A stretch of 64,000 nucleotides of DNA from NCBI GenBank assembly GCA_020632715.1, contig JACKFA010000002.1, positions 248,001-312,000 of the forward strand, read 5' to 3'. Below, piece after piece: positions 26,993 through 37,600 of this stretch. Positions within the stretch are counted from its first letter, which is position 1. Each line of letters begins with the position of its first letter. Origin of the DNA: Deltaproteobacteria bacterium (GTDB taxonomy: Bacteria > Myxococcota_A > UBA9042 > PHBI01). Position numbers and translations under genes: made by a program. The notes below the pieces were generated by a model. That model did not search any database. It was not told the origin of the DNA and was given only the letters and a program-made list of their open reading frames with translations.

Positions 26993-28588
26993 ATGCGCGC
27001 TGACCACGTCCTGCGCGCGGTCCTCGAGAGCCCTCGGGACCTCGTGATCTTCGCGCTCGATCGCGAGTATCGCTACCTCGCGTTCAACGAGGCGCACCGG
27101 CGCACGATGCACGCCATCTGGGGCGTCGACATCGCCGTCGGCCAGGTGATGCTCGACGTCATCGGGCGCGAGGACGACCGGGCGCGCGCCAAGGCCAACT
27201 TCGACCGCGCCCTCGCCGGCGAGTCGTTCACGGTCGTCGAGGCGTACGGCGACGAGACGATGGGCCGCCGCTACTACCAGGATCTCTACAACCCCATCTT
27301 CTCCGAGGGCGCCGTCGCCGGGCTCACCCTCTTCCTGCAGGACATCACCGACGCCCGCGCCCGCGACGAGGAGCTCGCCGCCTACCGGGAGCGGCTCGAG
27401 CAGCTCGTCGAGGCGCGCACGCGCGAGCTCGCCGTCGCCGAGCGCCGGATCCGCGACGCCGAGCGCCTCGAGAGCCTCGGCCTCCTCGCCGGCGGCATCG
27501 CGCACGACGTGAACAACCTCCTCGCCGGCATCCTCGGCTACGCCGACGTCGCCCTCGAGGAGCTGCCGCCGAGCGTCCCCGGGCGCGACGCGGTCGAGCG
27601 CACGCGCGACTCGGCGCGGCGCGGCGCGGAGCTCACCGACATGCTCCTCGCCGCGACCGGGCAGCGCCGGCGCGACGCCACGCCCACCCGCGTCGACCGC
27701 CTCATCGCCGACCTCGAGCCGCTCCTGCGCGCCGAGCTGCCGCCGCTCGCGGAGCTCGCGCTCGCGCTGACGCCCACGGCGGTCGTCGGCGACCGCGCCC
27801 AGCTCACGCAGGTCGTGACGAACCTCGTCTCCAACGCGGCGGAGGCCCTCGGGCGCGGCGCGGGCGAGATCCGCGTGACCTGCCGGCGCGCCGACGTCGA
27901 CGCGCGGCGCCTCCGCGCGGCCTATGGGGGCGAGGAGCTCGCGCCCGGGCCGTTCGTCGAGCTCGTCGTCACCGACGACGGCGTCGGCATGGACGACGCG
28001 ACGCGCGCCCGCGTCTTCGACCCGTTCTTCACGACGAAGCTGCAGGGGCGCGGGCTCGGCCTCGCGGCGGTGTTCGGCATCGTCCGCGGGCACCGCGGGG
28101 CGATCGAGGTCGAGAGCTCACCGACCGGCGGCACGCGCTTCACGGTGCTCCTCCCGGCGGTCGCCACGCCGGCCGAGGAGCAGCCGGCGCCCGCGCGGAC
28201 CGAGCCGTCGGCGCCGTGGTCGGGGGAGGGCACCGTGCTCGTGGCCGACGACGACGCCGTCGTCCGCGCCGTGGCCGCGAGGATCCTGCGCTCGCGCGGC
28301 TTCTCGGTGCTCGAGGCGGCGGACGGCCCCGAGGCCCTCGAGCGCCTCGAGGCGGCGGCCGGCGACGTGCGGACCGTGCTCCTCGACCTCACGATGCCGC
28401 GCCTCACCGGCGCGCAGACGCTGCGTCGGATCCGCGCCATCGCGCCGCGGATGCCGGTCGTCCTCTTCAGCGGCTTCAGCGAGCACGACGCCGAGGAGCT
28501 CCTCCAGAGCGAGCGGACCTACTGGCTCAAGAAGCCGTTCGAGCTGACGGGCCTCGTCGACGCCGTCCGCCACGCGATCGAGGGCTGA
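26993..28588 (+). CDS. PAS sensor hybrid histidine kinase
   Basis: Predicted 531-residue cytoplasmic hybrid kinase. A PAS domain (about 8-125; LVIFALDREYRYLAFNEAH) precedes a coiled linker (ARDEELAAYRERLEQLVEAR). The HisKA phosphoacceptor is His171 in GGIAHDVNNLLAGILGYADV. The HATPase_c domain has QVVTNLVSNAAEAL, VVTDDGVGMD and LGLAAVFGIVRGH. A C-terminal receiver carries the acidic pair (VLVADDDA) and phosphoacceptor Asp465 (VLLDLTMP). No transmembrane segment, so it senses an internal signal. Convergent with the second kinase gene, 11 bases apart. Confidence 0.9.
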   Translation: MRADHVLRAVLESPRDLVIFALDREYRYLAFNEAHRRTMHAIWGVDIAVGQVMLDVIGREDDRARAKANFDRALAGESFTVVEAYGDETMGRRYYQDLYNPIFSEGAVAGLTLFLQDITDARARDEELAAYRERLEQLVEARTRELAVAERRIRDAERLESLGLLAGGIAHDVNNLLAGILGYADVALEELPPSVPGRDAVERTRDSARRGAELTDMLLAATGQRRRDATPTRVDRLIADLEPLLRAELPPLAELALALTPTAVVGDRAQLTQVVTNLVSNAAEALGRGAGEIRVTCRRADVDARRLRAAYGGEELAPGPFVELVVTDDGVGMDDATRARVFDPFFTTKLQGRGLGLAAVFGIVRGHRGAIEVESSPTGGTRFTVLLPAVATPAEEQPAPARTEPSAPWSGEGTVLVADDDAVVRAVAARILRSRGFSVLEAADGPEALERLEAAAGDVRTVLLDLTMPRLTGAQTLRRIRAIAPRMPVVLFSGFSEHDAEELLQSERTYWLKKPFELTGLVDAVRHAIEG

Positions 28589-28599
28589 CCGCGCCGTGA

Positions 28600-30381
28600 T
28601 CAGACCGCGGCGGCCGCGCGCTCCTCGGCGCGTTGCGCCGTCAGGGCCTCGAGCACGACGTGCGCGGCGCGGGACGGGCGGATGGGCTTCGCGAGGCGGA
28701 GCGCGCCGGGCTCGGCGGCGACGTCGCGCGCGGCGTCCTGCGCCGAGGTGAGGAGCACGAGGGACGCCTGGATGAGCGCGCCACGGCGGCGCGCGTCGGC
28801 GACGAGGGCCCCGTCGGCGACGAGCACGTCGACCCCCTCGAGCTCCTGCACGAGCTCCTCGGTCGTCGTGGCGGTGCGGCACTCGGCGCCGTGGCCCGCG
28901 AGGTTCGCGGCGAGCGCGTCGCCCTCGACGCGGGCCATCGTCGCGACGAGGACGCGCCGCCCACGCAGGTCGGGGCCGGCGGCCGCCGTGCCGATGCGGA
29001 GCGAGCAGGTGAAGGTGAAGGTGGAGCCCGTGCCCGGCTCGCTCGCGACGGTGATCTCACCCGCCATGTTGCGCGCGAGCTCGCGCGCGATGGCGAGCCC
29101 GAGCCCGGCGCCGCCGTAGCGCCGCGACATGCTGCCGTCGACCTGCCGGAAGCGCTCGAAGATGACCTCGAGGTTCTCGCGGGCGATGCCGATGCCGGTG
29201 TCCTCGACGGCCACGGAGAGCGTGGCGCGGCCGTCGTCGTCGCGCCGCGTCGCCACGCGCGCCGTGACGTGGCCGCGGCGCGTGAACTTGATGGCGTTGC
29301 TGACGAGGTTGTTGACGATCTGTCGCAGCCGCCCGGCGTCGCCGACGACGTTGCGGTCGAGGTCCGCGTCGGCCGCGACGACGAGGCTCACGCGCGGGTC
29401 GCGGCGCGCGTCGTAGAGCAGCGCGCAGACGTCCTCGACGATGGCGAGCGCGTCGAACTCGACGGACTCCATCGGCACCGGCGCCCCCGAGGTGAGGCGC
29501 GAGATGTCGAGGAGATCGTTGACGATCCCGAGCAGCGCCGTCGCCGAGCGGTGGGTGTGGTCGACGAGCTCGAGCTGCTCGGGCTGGAGGCCCTCCTCGC
29601 GGAGGAGCGCGAGCATGCCGAGCACGCCGTTCATGGGGGTCCGGATCTCGTGGCTGATGTTCGCGAGGAACTCGGCGCGGACCTGCGCGGCCTGGAGCGC
29701 CTCGTCGCGCGCGGCGTCGGCGGCGCGGCAGGCGTCCTCGACCTCGGTGCGGTCCTGCAGGACCACGACATGGCGCGGCCCCTCGGGGGCCTCCCAGGCG
29801 CGCGTCTCGATCCAGGCGACGCGCTGGCGGGCGCCCGCCGGGCTCGCCGTGAGCCGCGTCTCGGGCCAGGGCCACGGCGGGAGCGGCGCGCGGCCGCCGA
29901 CGAGCAGCGCCTCCACCGAGCGCCCGACGGGGTCCTGCTCGCCGAGGATGGCGCGGGCGGCGTCGCTCGCGGCGAGGACGCGGCCCGCGGCGTCGAGGAT
30001 GAGGACCCCTGCGAGGCCGCTGTCGGTGAGGATCCTGGCGAGACCGCCGTCCTCGGGCTCGGCGCCGGCCGCGCGCGCGCGCTCCCCGGCGGCGCGGTCG
30101 GCGCCTCCCAGCGGGCGCGGCCGCGCCGGGAAGCAGAGCCCGGCGACGGCGAGCGCGACCCCCACGGCGCAGGCCGCCGCGCGGGCGGCGACGTCGTCGA
30201 GCCCGACCTGCACGGCCAGCGCGACCACCGCGAGGAGGTAGAGCCAGCCGGTCCGGTCTTGGGGGAGGAGTTTCAAGCGCGAGAGCACCGGCGAGAGCGG
30301 ATGGGTCGGGCACGGCAGCCGCCGGCCCGCCGGCGGGCGCGAGCCAGCGGGCCACCCAGGTGGCGGACCCGGACGGACCAT
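28600..30381 (-). CDS. Membrane sensor histidine kinase with degenerate receiver
   Basis: Predicted 593-residue hybrid kinase. Two hydrophobic segments near residues 44-85 (WLYLLAVVALAVQVG and AACAVGVALAVAGLC) anchor it. A PAS domain (about 108-215) is followed by HisKA with His244 in ISHEIRTPMNGVLG. HATPase_c has NNLVSNAIKF, VEDTGIGIA and GGAGLGLAIARELA. The last about 110 residues look like a receiver but lack the N-terminal acidic pair (VLVATMARVEG), while one Asp (VLVADG) and the Lys (RLAKPI) remain. ATG 30381 gives the longest frame; GTG 30288, just before the first membrane segment, is an equally plausible start. Confidence 0.85.
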   Translation of the reverse strand: MVRPGPPPGWPAGSRPPAGRRLPCPTHPLSPVLSRLKLLPQDRTGWLYLLAVVALAVQVGLDDVAARAAACAVGVALAVAGLCFPARPRPLGGADRAAGERARAAGAEPEDGGLARILTDSGLAGVLILDAAGRVLAASDAARAILGEQDPVGRSVEALLVGGRAPLPPWPWPETRLTASPAGARQRVAWIETRAWEAPEGPRHVVVLQDRTEVEDACRAADAARDEALQAAQVRAEFLANISHEIRTPMNGVLGMLALLREEGLQPEQLELVDHTHRSATALLGIVNDLLDISRLTSGAPVPMESVEFDALAIVEDVCALLYDARRDPRVSLVVAADADLDRNVVGDAGRLRQIVNNLVSNAIKFTRRGHVTARVATRRDDDGRATLSVAVEDTGIGIARENLEVIFERFRQVDGSMSRRYGGAGLGLAIARELARNMAGEITVASEPGTGSTFTFTCSLRIGTAAAGPDLRGRRVLVATMARVEGDALAANLAGHGAECRTATTTEELVQELEGVDVLVADGALVADARRRGALIQASLVLLTSAQDAARDVAAEPGALRLAKPIRPSRAAHVVLEALTAQRAEERAAAAV

Positions 30382-30605
30382 ACCATCGGCCGGTCGAACC
30401 GCCGACTCCAGCGCCTTTTGTTCGGTGACGGGAGTTTTGGCGCGGTCTTCGTCGCGGGCGCTCCGCGAGCCGGCGCGAGCGGTCGCGAACGGGCGCGGCG
30501 GCGGCGAGGGCGCGTGGTCGCCGCGGGTCCGACGGGCCGCCCGGGCGGGTTGCGTTTTCCGCGTTTCTGGCCCTTGATCACCGAATCGACCGGCAGGAGA
30601 CGTCC

Positions 30606-32414
<1,809 letters not shown>

Positions 32415-32533
32415 GCTCGCGCGGCGCGCCCGGGGGGCGCTGGGGCGGTCGGTCGCCGCGCGCTCCCGGGCGTGCGTCGAGCGACGCCGTCGTGTATCGT
32501 CCCGGACCCTCGCCCCACGCCGGAGCCTGCCGC

Positions 32534-33466
32534 ATGAACCGCACGCCCTCCCTCGCCGTCCTCGCCCTGCTCGGCCTCCTCGCCCTCGCCCCCGCCTGCG
32601 GCGACGACGGCGGCGGCGGCGCGTCGGACACCGGCGCCGCGGACACCGTCGGCGGCGGCGACACCGCGGCGGGCGACACCGGCGGCACGCCTGGCAACCG
32701 CTTCGCGGACCGCACCCCGCCCTCCGGCCAGGCCGCCCTCGGCGGCAAGATCGTCGACCAGGACGGGAACCCGGTCGCCAATCAGCGCGTCGCCGCCTGC
32801 TCCCAGCAGGAGTGCCCCATCGTCCAGACCGACGCCGACGGCATCTTCTTCCACGCCTCCCTCCCGCCCGACCGCCCGCGCGCGATCTACTCGCACGGCA
32901 CCCACTCCTTCCGGAACCCCGGCCCCACCTACGCGACCGTCGTCGTGCGGCAGGCCCCCGCGGCCGACACCGTCGTCGACGTCGGCGACCTCGTGCTCCC
33001 GGTCCTCGAGGGGGAGCCCGTCGCCGTCGACCCCGCCGTCGGCGGCACCTTCCTCCTCGCCGACGGCGCCTTCGAGGTCACCATCGCCGCGGGCGCCCTC
33101 GACTTCGCGATCGGCACGCCCGAGGAGAGCGAGAAGCTCCAGGCCGGTCACGTCGCCGTCGCCGACCTGCCGATGTACGCCTCGCGCCCCTGGGCCGGGA
33201 AGGAGGCCCGCTCGGTCGCGTTCTCGACGGCGCCGTGGGAGGCCCACTCGGCCGAGCCCGTGGCGTTCGTGGTCCACGGCTCGACGGAGGCCGCCGGGAC
33301 GGTCTTCGACGTCTACCAGGTCGAGCCGTTCACGACCGACGTCGAGGTGGTCGCGGAGCCCGAGAAGGTCGGTACGGCCACGGTCGACGAGAACGGCGAC
33401 ATCGTGAGCGACGCCGGCGGCACGCTCGAGTCGCTCATCGTCGTCGTGCTGGTGCCTCAGACCTGA
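32534..33466 (+). CDS. Lipoprotein with carboxypeptidase-regulatory-like domain
   Basis: Predicted 310-residue lipoprotein: signal MNRTPSLAVLALLGLLALAP, lipobox APAC, then a Gly/Asp/Thr-rich linker (GAADTVGGGDTAAGDTGG). Residues about 70-160 resemble a carboxypeptidase-regulatory/CnaB beta-sandwich (GGKIVDQDGNPVANQRV, QTDADGIFFHASL). The remainder is beta-rich with no recognised motif. It lies about 120 bases downstream of the OmpA-like gene on the same strand. Function unknown; surface-exposed location is inferred from the lipobox. Confidence 0.75.
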   Translation: MNRTPSLAVLALLGLLALAPACGDDGGGGASDTGAADTVGGGDTAAGDTGGTPGNRFADRTPPSGQAALGGKIVDQDGNPVANQRVAACSQQECPIVQTDADGIFFHASLPPDRPRAIYSHGTHSFRNPGPTYATVVVRQAPAADTVVDVGDLVLPVLEGEPVAVDPAVGGTFLLADGAFEVTIAAGALDFAIGTPEESEKLQAGHVAVADLPMYASRPWAGKEARSVAFSTAPWEAHSAEPVAFVVHGSTEAAGTVFDVYQVEPFTTDVEVVAEPEKVGTATVDENGDIVSDAGGTLESLIVVVLVPQT

Positions 33467-33580
33467 GCGGTCGCCCCGGCCGCGAGCGAACGCTCGCTCG
33501 CGCGGCGGCCTCGACAGCGGCATTGACCCACCGGCCCCTTTGATCGATGGTCCCCCATCCGCCGCTCCGGGGAGGCAGGC

Positions 33581-34582
33581 ATGGTCGCGACCCTCATCGT
33601 CATCGCCGCACTCATCGTCGTCCTGACGCTCCTGAACCTGAAGACGTCGCGCTCCGACGGGACGTACATGGGCCGTATCCACCCGTTCCGTAAGCTGATG
33701 TTCTACATCATGCCGACGCGCTCGGAGTCGATCGTGCTCTACGACGACTACGCCTCGGTCGAGGAGCTCGAGCGCTACCTCGAGCAGGTCAACAAGCGCT
33801 TCCACGTCGACGTGACCCACGCGATCGTCGCCGCCATCGCCAACGGCATGAAGAAGGCGCCGTCGATGAACCGCTTCGTCGTGGGGCGCCGCCTCTACCA
33901 GCGGAAGGGGATCTGGATCACCTTCAGCATGAAGCGGAAGAAGCTCGACAAGCAGGCCAAGCTCGCCGCCGTGAAGCGCCTCATCCCCGAGGACCAGAGC
34001 TTCTTCGGGCTCTGCGCCGGCCTCGAGGAGAACATCAAGGTCGAGCGCTCGGACACGAAGACCTACCTCGACAAGGAGCTCGGCCTCCTCTCGAAGATCC
34101 CGCGCCCGGTCCTGAAGGTCGGCGTGAGCCTCCTCAAGTGGCTCGACTACAACAACCTCCTCCCGGCCGACTTCATCAAGAACGACGCCATGTACACGGG
34201 CGTCTTCGCGGCCAACCTCGGCAGCCTCGGCATGAACGCCGGCTACCACCACCTCTACGAGTGGGGCACCTGCCCCCTCTTCATCATGATCGGCGCCATC
34301 GAGGAGCGCCCCGTCGTGGTCGACGGGCAGGTGGTCGTCAAGCGCGTGATCCCGCTGCGCTTCACCTACGACGAGCGCATCGACGACGGGCTCAACGCCG
34401 GCCTCGGCATCAAGGGCGTCGTCGACGCGCTCGAGCACCCCTTCGAGCTCCTCGGCTGCGTCGCCGCCGACGGCAGCGACGACCACCCCATCGGCGACCC
34501 GCCGGCCTCGAAGCCCATCCCGGCCGGCTGCCTCGGCGCCGACGGCTTCGACCCGAAGAACGCGCGCGCCCACGCCGCCTGA
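33581..34582 (+). CDS. Membrane-anchored E2/CAT-fold acyltransferase-like protein
   Basis: Predicted 333-residue protein. An N-terminal transmembrane helix (LIVIAALIVVLTLLNL) is followed by the catalytic domain fold of 2-oxo-acid dehydrogenase E2 (chloramphenicol-acetyltransferase fold): VNKRFHVDVTHAIVAAIANGM, VFAANLGSLGMNAGYHHLYEW and FIMIGAIEERPVV. There is no lipoyl or subunit-binding domain. The active-site region normally DHRxxDG reads YDERIDDG, so the catalytic His is replaced by Glu. It could be an acyltransferase with altered chemistry or a non-catalytic relative. ATG 33581 has GGGGAGG just upstream. Confidence 0.8.
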   Translation: MVATLIVIAALIVVLTLLNLKTSRSDGTYMGRIHPFRKLMFYIMPTRSESIVLYDDYASVEELERYLEQVNKRFHVDVTHAIVAAIANGMKKAPSMNRFVVGRRLYQRKGIWITFSMKRKKLDKQAKLAAVKRLIPEDQSFFGLCAGLEENIKVERSDTKTYLDKELGLLSKIPRPVLKVGVSLLKWLDYNNLLPADFIKNDAMYTGVFAANLGSLGMNAGYHHLYEWGTCPLFIMIGAIEERPVVVDGQVVVKRVIPLRFTYDERIDDGLNAGLGIKGVVDALEHPFELLGCVAADGSDDHPIGDPPASKPIPAGCLGADGFDPKNARAHAA

Positions 34583-34691
34583 CCTCGGGGCGGGCGCTAG
34601 GCGCGCCCTCGCCGCGCCTCCCTTCTATCGGCCCGACGCCCCTGCTATGCTCCGCCCGCGCCGCCAGTCCCGCGGCGTACTGGGGGATGTC

Positions 34692-37600
34692 ATGGCGATG
34701 GTTCGTAGGTTCCGGGCCCTGCTCGTGTGCTCGCTCTCCGTCTCGCTCGCCGGCCTCGGCGCGTGCGGCGACGGCTCGGCGGTCGACACCGACACGCGGG
34801 ACGCCGCGTCGGACGTCACGGACGTCCTCTTCCCCGACGTCGCCGACACGCTCGTCCCCGACACGGTCGTCCCCGACACGGTCGTCCCCGACACGCTCGT
34901 CCCCGACACGGTCGTCCCCGACACGAGCGACACCGAGACCCCGGACGTCGCCGACACCAGCGACACCGAGGTCCCCGACACCACGGACACCACCGACACC
35001 GTGGCCACCCCCCACGTCGACTGGTGCCGCCTCCAGGCGCCGCTCGACGTCACGGTCGGCACGGCCACCCCCGTCACGGTGTACGGCCGCGTCTACGTCG
35101 AGGGCCTGACGGATCTCACGACCGGCAACGACACCGACGCGAGCCTCGTCGCGCGCGTCGGGCGCGGCGGGCACGGCACGGACCCGGCCACGTGGTCGAG
35201 CTGGGCCGTCGCCGCGCCGAACACGAGCTGGGACGGGTCGGTCGCCGGCGAGCCCAACAACGACGAGTACGTCGCGACCCTCCCGGCCGCGCAGACGCCC
35301 GGCACCTACGACTTCGCGTTCGCCTTCTCCCTCGACGGCGGCGCCAGCTGGACCTACTGCGACCGCGACGCCGGTGACGGCGAGGACGGCAGCGAGGACG
35401 GCTACCAGATCGCCAACGCCGGCACGATGACCGTCGTCCCGAACCCGTGCGTGCCGAACCCGTGCTCGACGCCGCCCGTCGAGTGCGTGGGCGCCTCGCT
35501 CCGGGAGTACCAGGCCCCCGGCACCTGCGCGGACGACGGCGGCGCGCCCGCGTGCACCTACGCGACGTTCACGGACACCAACTGCGCGGCCGACGGCAAG
35601 TCCTGCGACCCGATCGCGCTCGCCTGCGTCGAGTCGGGGTGCGACCCGAACCCGTGCACCGTCGGGCGCGCGCCGACCTGCGACGGCGCGACCGTCGTGA
35701 CGTACGCCGCCAACGGCACCTGCGACGACGCCACCGGCTCGGTCGTGTGCACCTACCTCGAGTCGGGGCGCACGGACTGCGAGGGCGCGACGCCCTACTG
35801 CGCCGGCGGCGCGTGCGTCGCCTACCGCGACGCGGGCGTCGGCGACGTCGTGATCTCCGAGGTCATGCCGCACCCGAACGCCGTGACGGACCTCGTCGGC
35901 GAGTGGTTCGAGGTGCAGAACGTCTCCGACGACGCGGTGAACCTGAAGGGGCTCCAGTTCACGAACGCGACCGGCGGCGAGGCGTTCACGGTCGGGACGG
36001 ACATCGTGCTGAACCCCGACGACGTCGCGGTCTTCGGGCGCTCGACCGACACGGCGCAGAACGGCGGCGTGCAGGTGGACTACCTGATGGCGCCGATGAC
36101 GCTCACGAACACCTCCGACACGATCCGCGTGCTGAAGGACGGCGCGCTCGTCGACGCCGTGTCGTGGACGTCGTCGTGGCCCTTCGGCGACGGGATCGCG
36201 ATGAGCCTGCCGCCGTCGAAGGCGACCGCCGGCGACAACGACGCGGCGGCGAGCTGGTGCAAGGCGTACGTGACCTACGGCGACGGCGACTACGGCACGC
36301 CCGGCACGCCGAACGACGTCTGCCAGCTCGAGATCGGCTGGTGCCGCCTCCAGTACCCGACCGCCATCACGGTGGCGCCGGGTGGCTCCTTCGACGCCTA
36401 CGGGCACGTCTACGTGGCCGGCCTCACCGACCAGAGCACGGCCGCGAACCTGCACCCGCTCCTCCGCGCCGAGCTCGGCCGCGGCGCCACCGGCAGCGAG
36501 CCGTCGACCTGGACCGGGTGGCTCGCGGCGGCCGTGAACACGGACTTCGACGCGAGCGCCGAGCCCAACAACGACGAGTACATGGCGACGATGGTCGCGC
36601 CGGCGACCGTCGGCGGCTACGACTACGCCTACCGCTTCTCCGGCGACGCAGGCGCGACCTGGGTCTACTGCGACACGAACGCCGGCGCCGGCAGCGACGG
36701 CAGCCAGGACGGCTACCAGCCGGCGAACGCCGGGAAGCTCACGGTCAGCACGGCCGGCCCGTGCTCGCCGAACCCGTGCACGACGCCGCCCGCGGCGTGC
36801 GTGGGCGACGTGCTGCACGCCTACCCGAACCCCGGGACCTGCACGGTGAGCTCGGGGTCGCCGAGCTGCGCCTACACCGAGACCGGCACGACCGACTGCG
36901 CGGCGACCGGCAAGGTGTGCGACGAGACGACGCGCGCGTGCGTGACGCCGACGAGCCCGTGCTCGCCGAACCCGTGCACGGCGATCCCGGCGGCGTACTG
37001 CGAGGAGAACGACCTCGTCACGTACGCGGCGAGCTGCGACGCGGCGACCGGCTCGCCGGTCTGCACCTACCCCGAGACGCGGGTCACCTGCCCCGGGTTC
37101 TGCGACCAGGGCGCGTGCGTGACGTCGCGGCCGGCGGGCGTCGGCGACCTCGTGATCACCGAGGTGATGGGCAACCCGGCGGGCGCCACGGGCGCGGTCA
37201 TCGACGACAACAACGGCGAGTGGTTCGAGCTCAAGAACATCGCGAGCGTGCCGGTGAACCTGAACGGCCTCACGTTCAAGGACGCGTCGAGCACGTCGAA
37301 CACGCTGTCGACGGACCTCATCGTCGCGCCCGGCGCCTACGTGCTCTTCGTGCGCTCGACGAACACGGCGCTCAACGGTGGGCTCACGGCCGACGCGACG
37401 TTCACGTTCAGCCTCAACAACAGTGGCGGGGACGAGCTGAGCGTGTCGCGGGGGGGCACGCTCATCGATCGCGTCGACTTCGCGGCGACCGGCCTCAACC
37501 TCGCGTTCCCGGTCGGCGTCTCGCTCCAGCTCGCGCCCGGCAAGACCACCGCGGCCGACAACGACGTCGCGACGAGCTGGTGCGTCGGGACGACCACCAT

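Noticed and set aside
34845..34919. Five tandem 15-bp units considered as CRISPR-like
   Set aside because: The units are contiguous with no spacers and are in frame, encoding a linker. They are a coding minisatellite.
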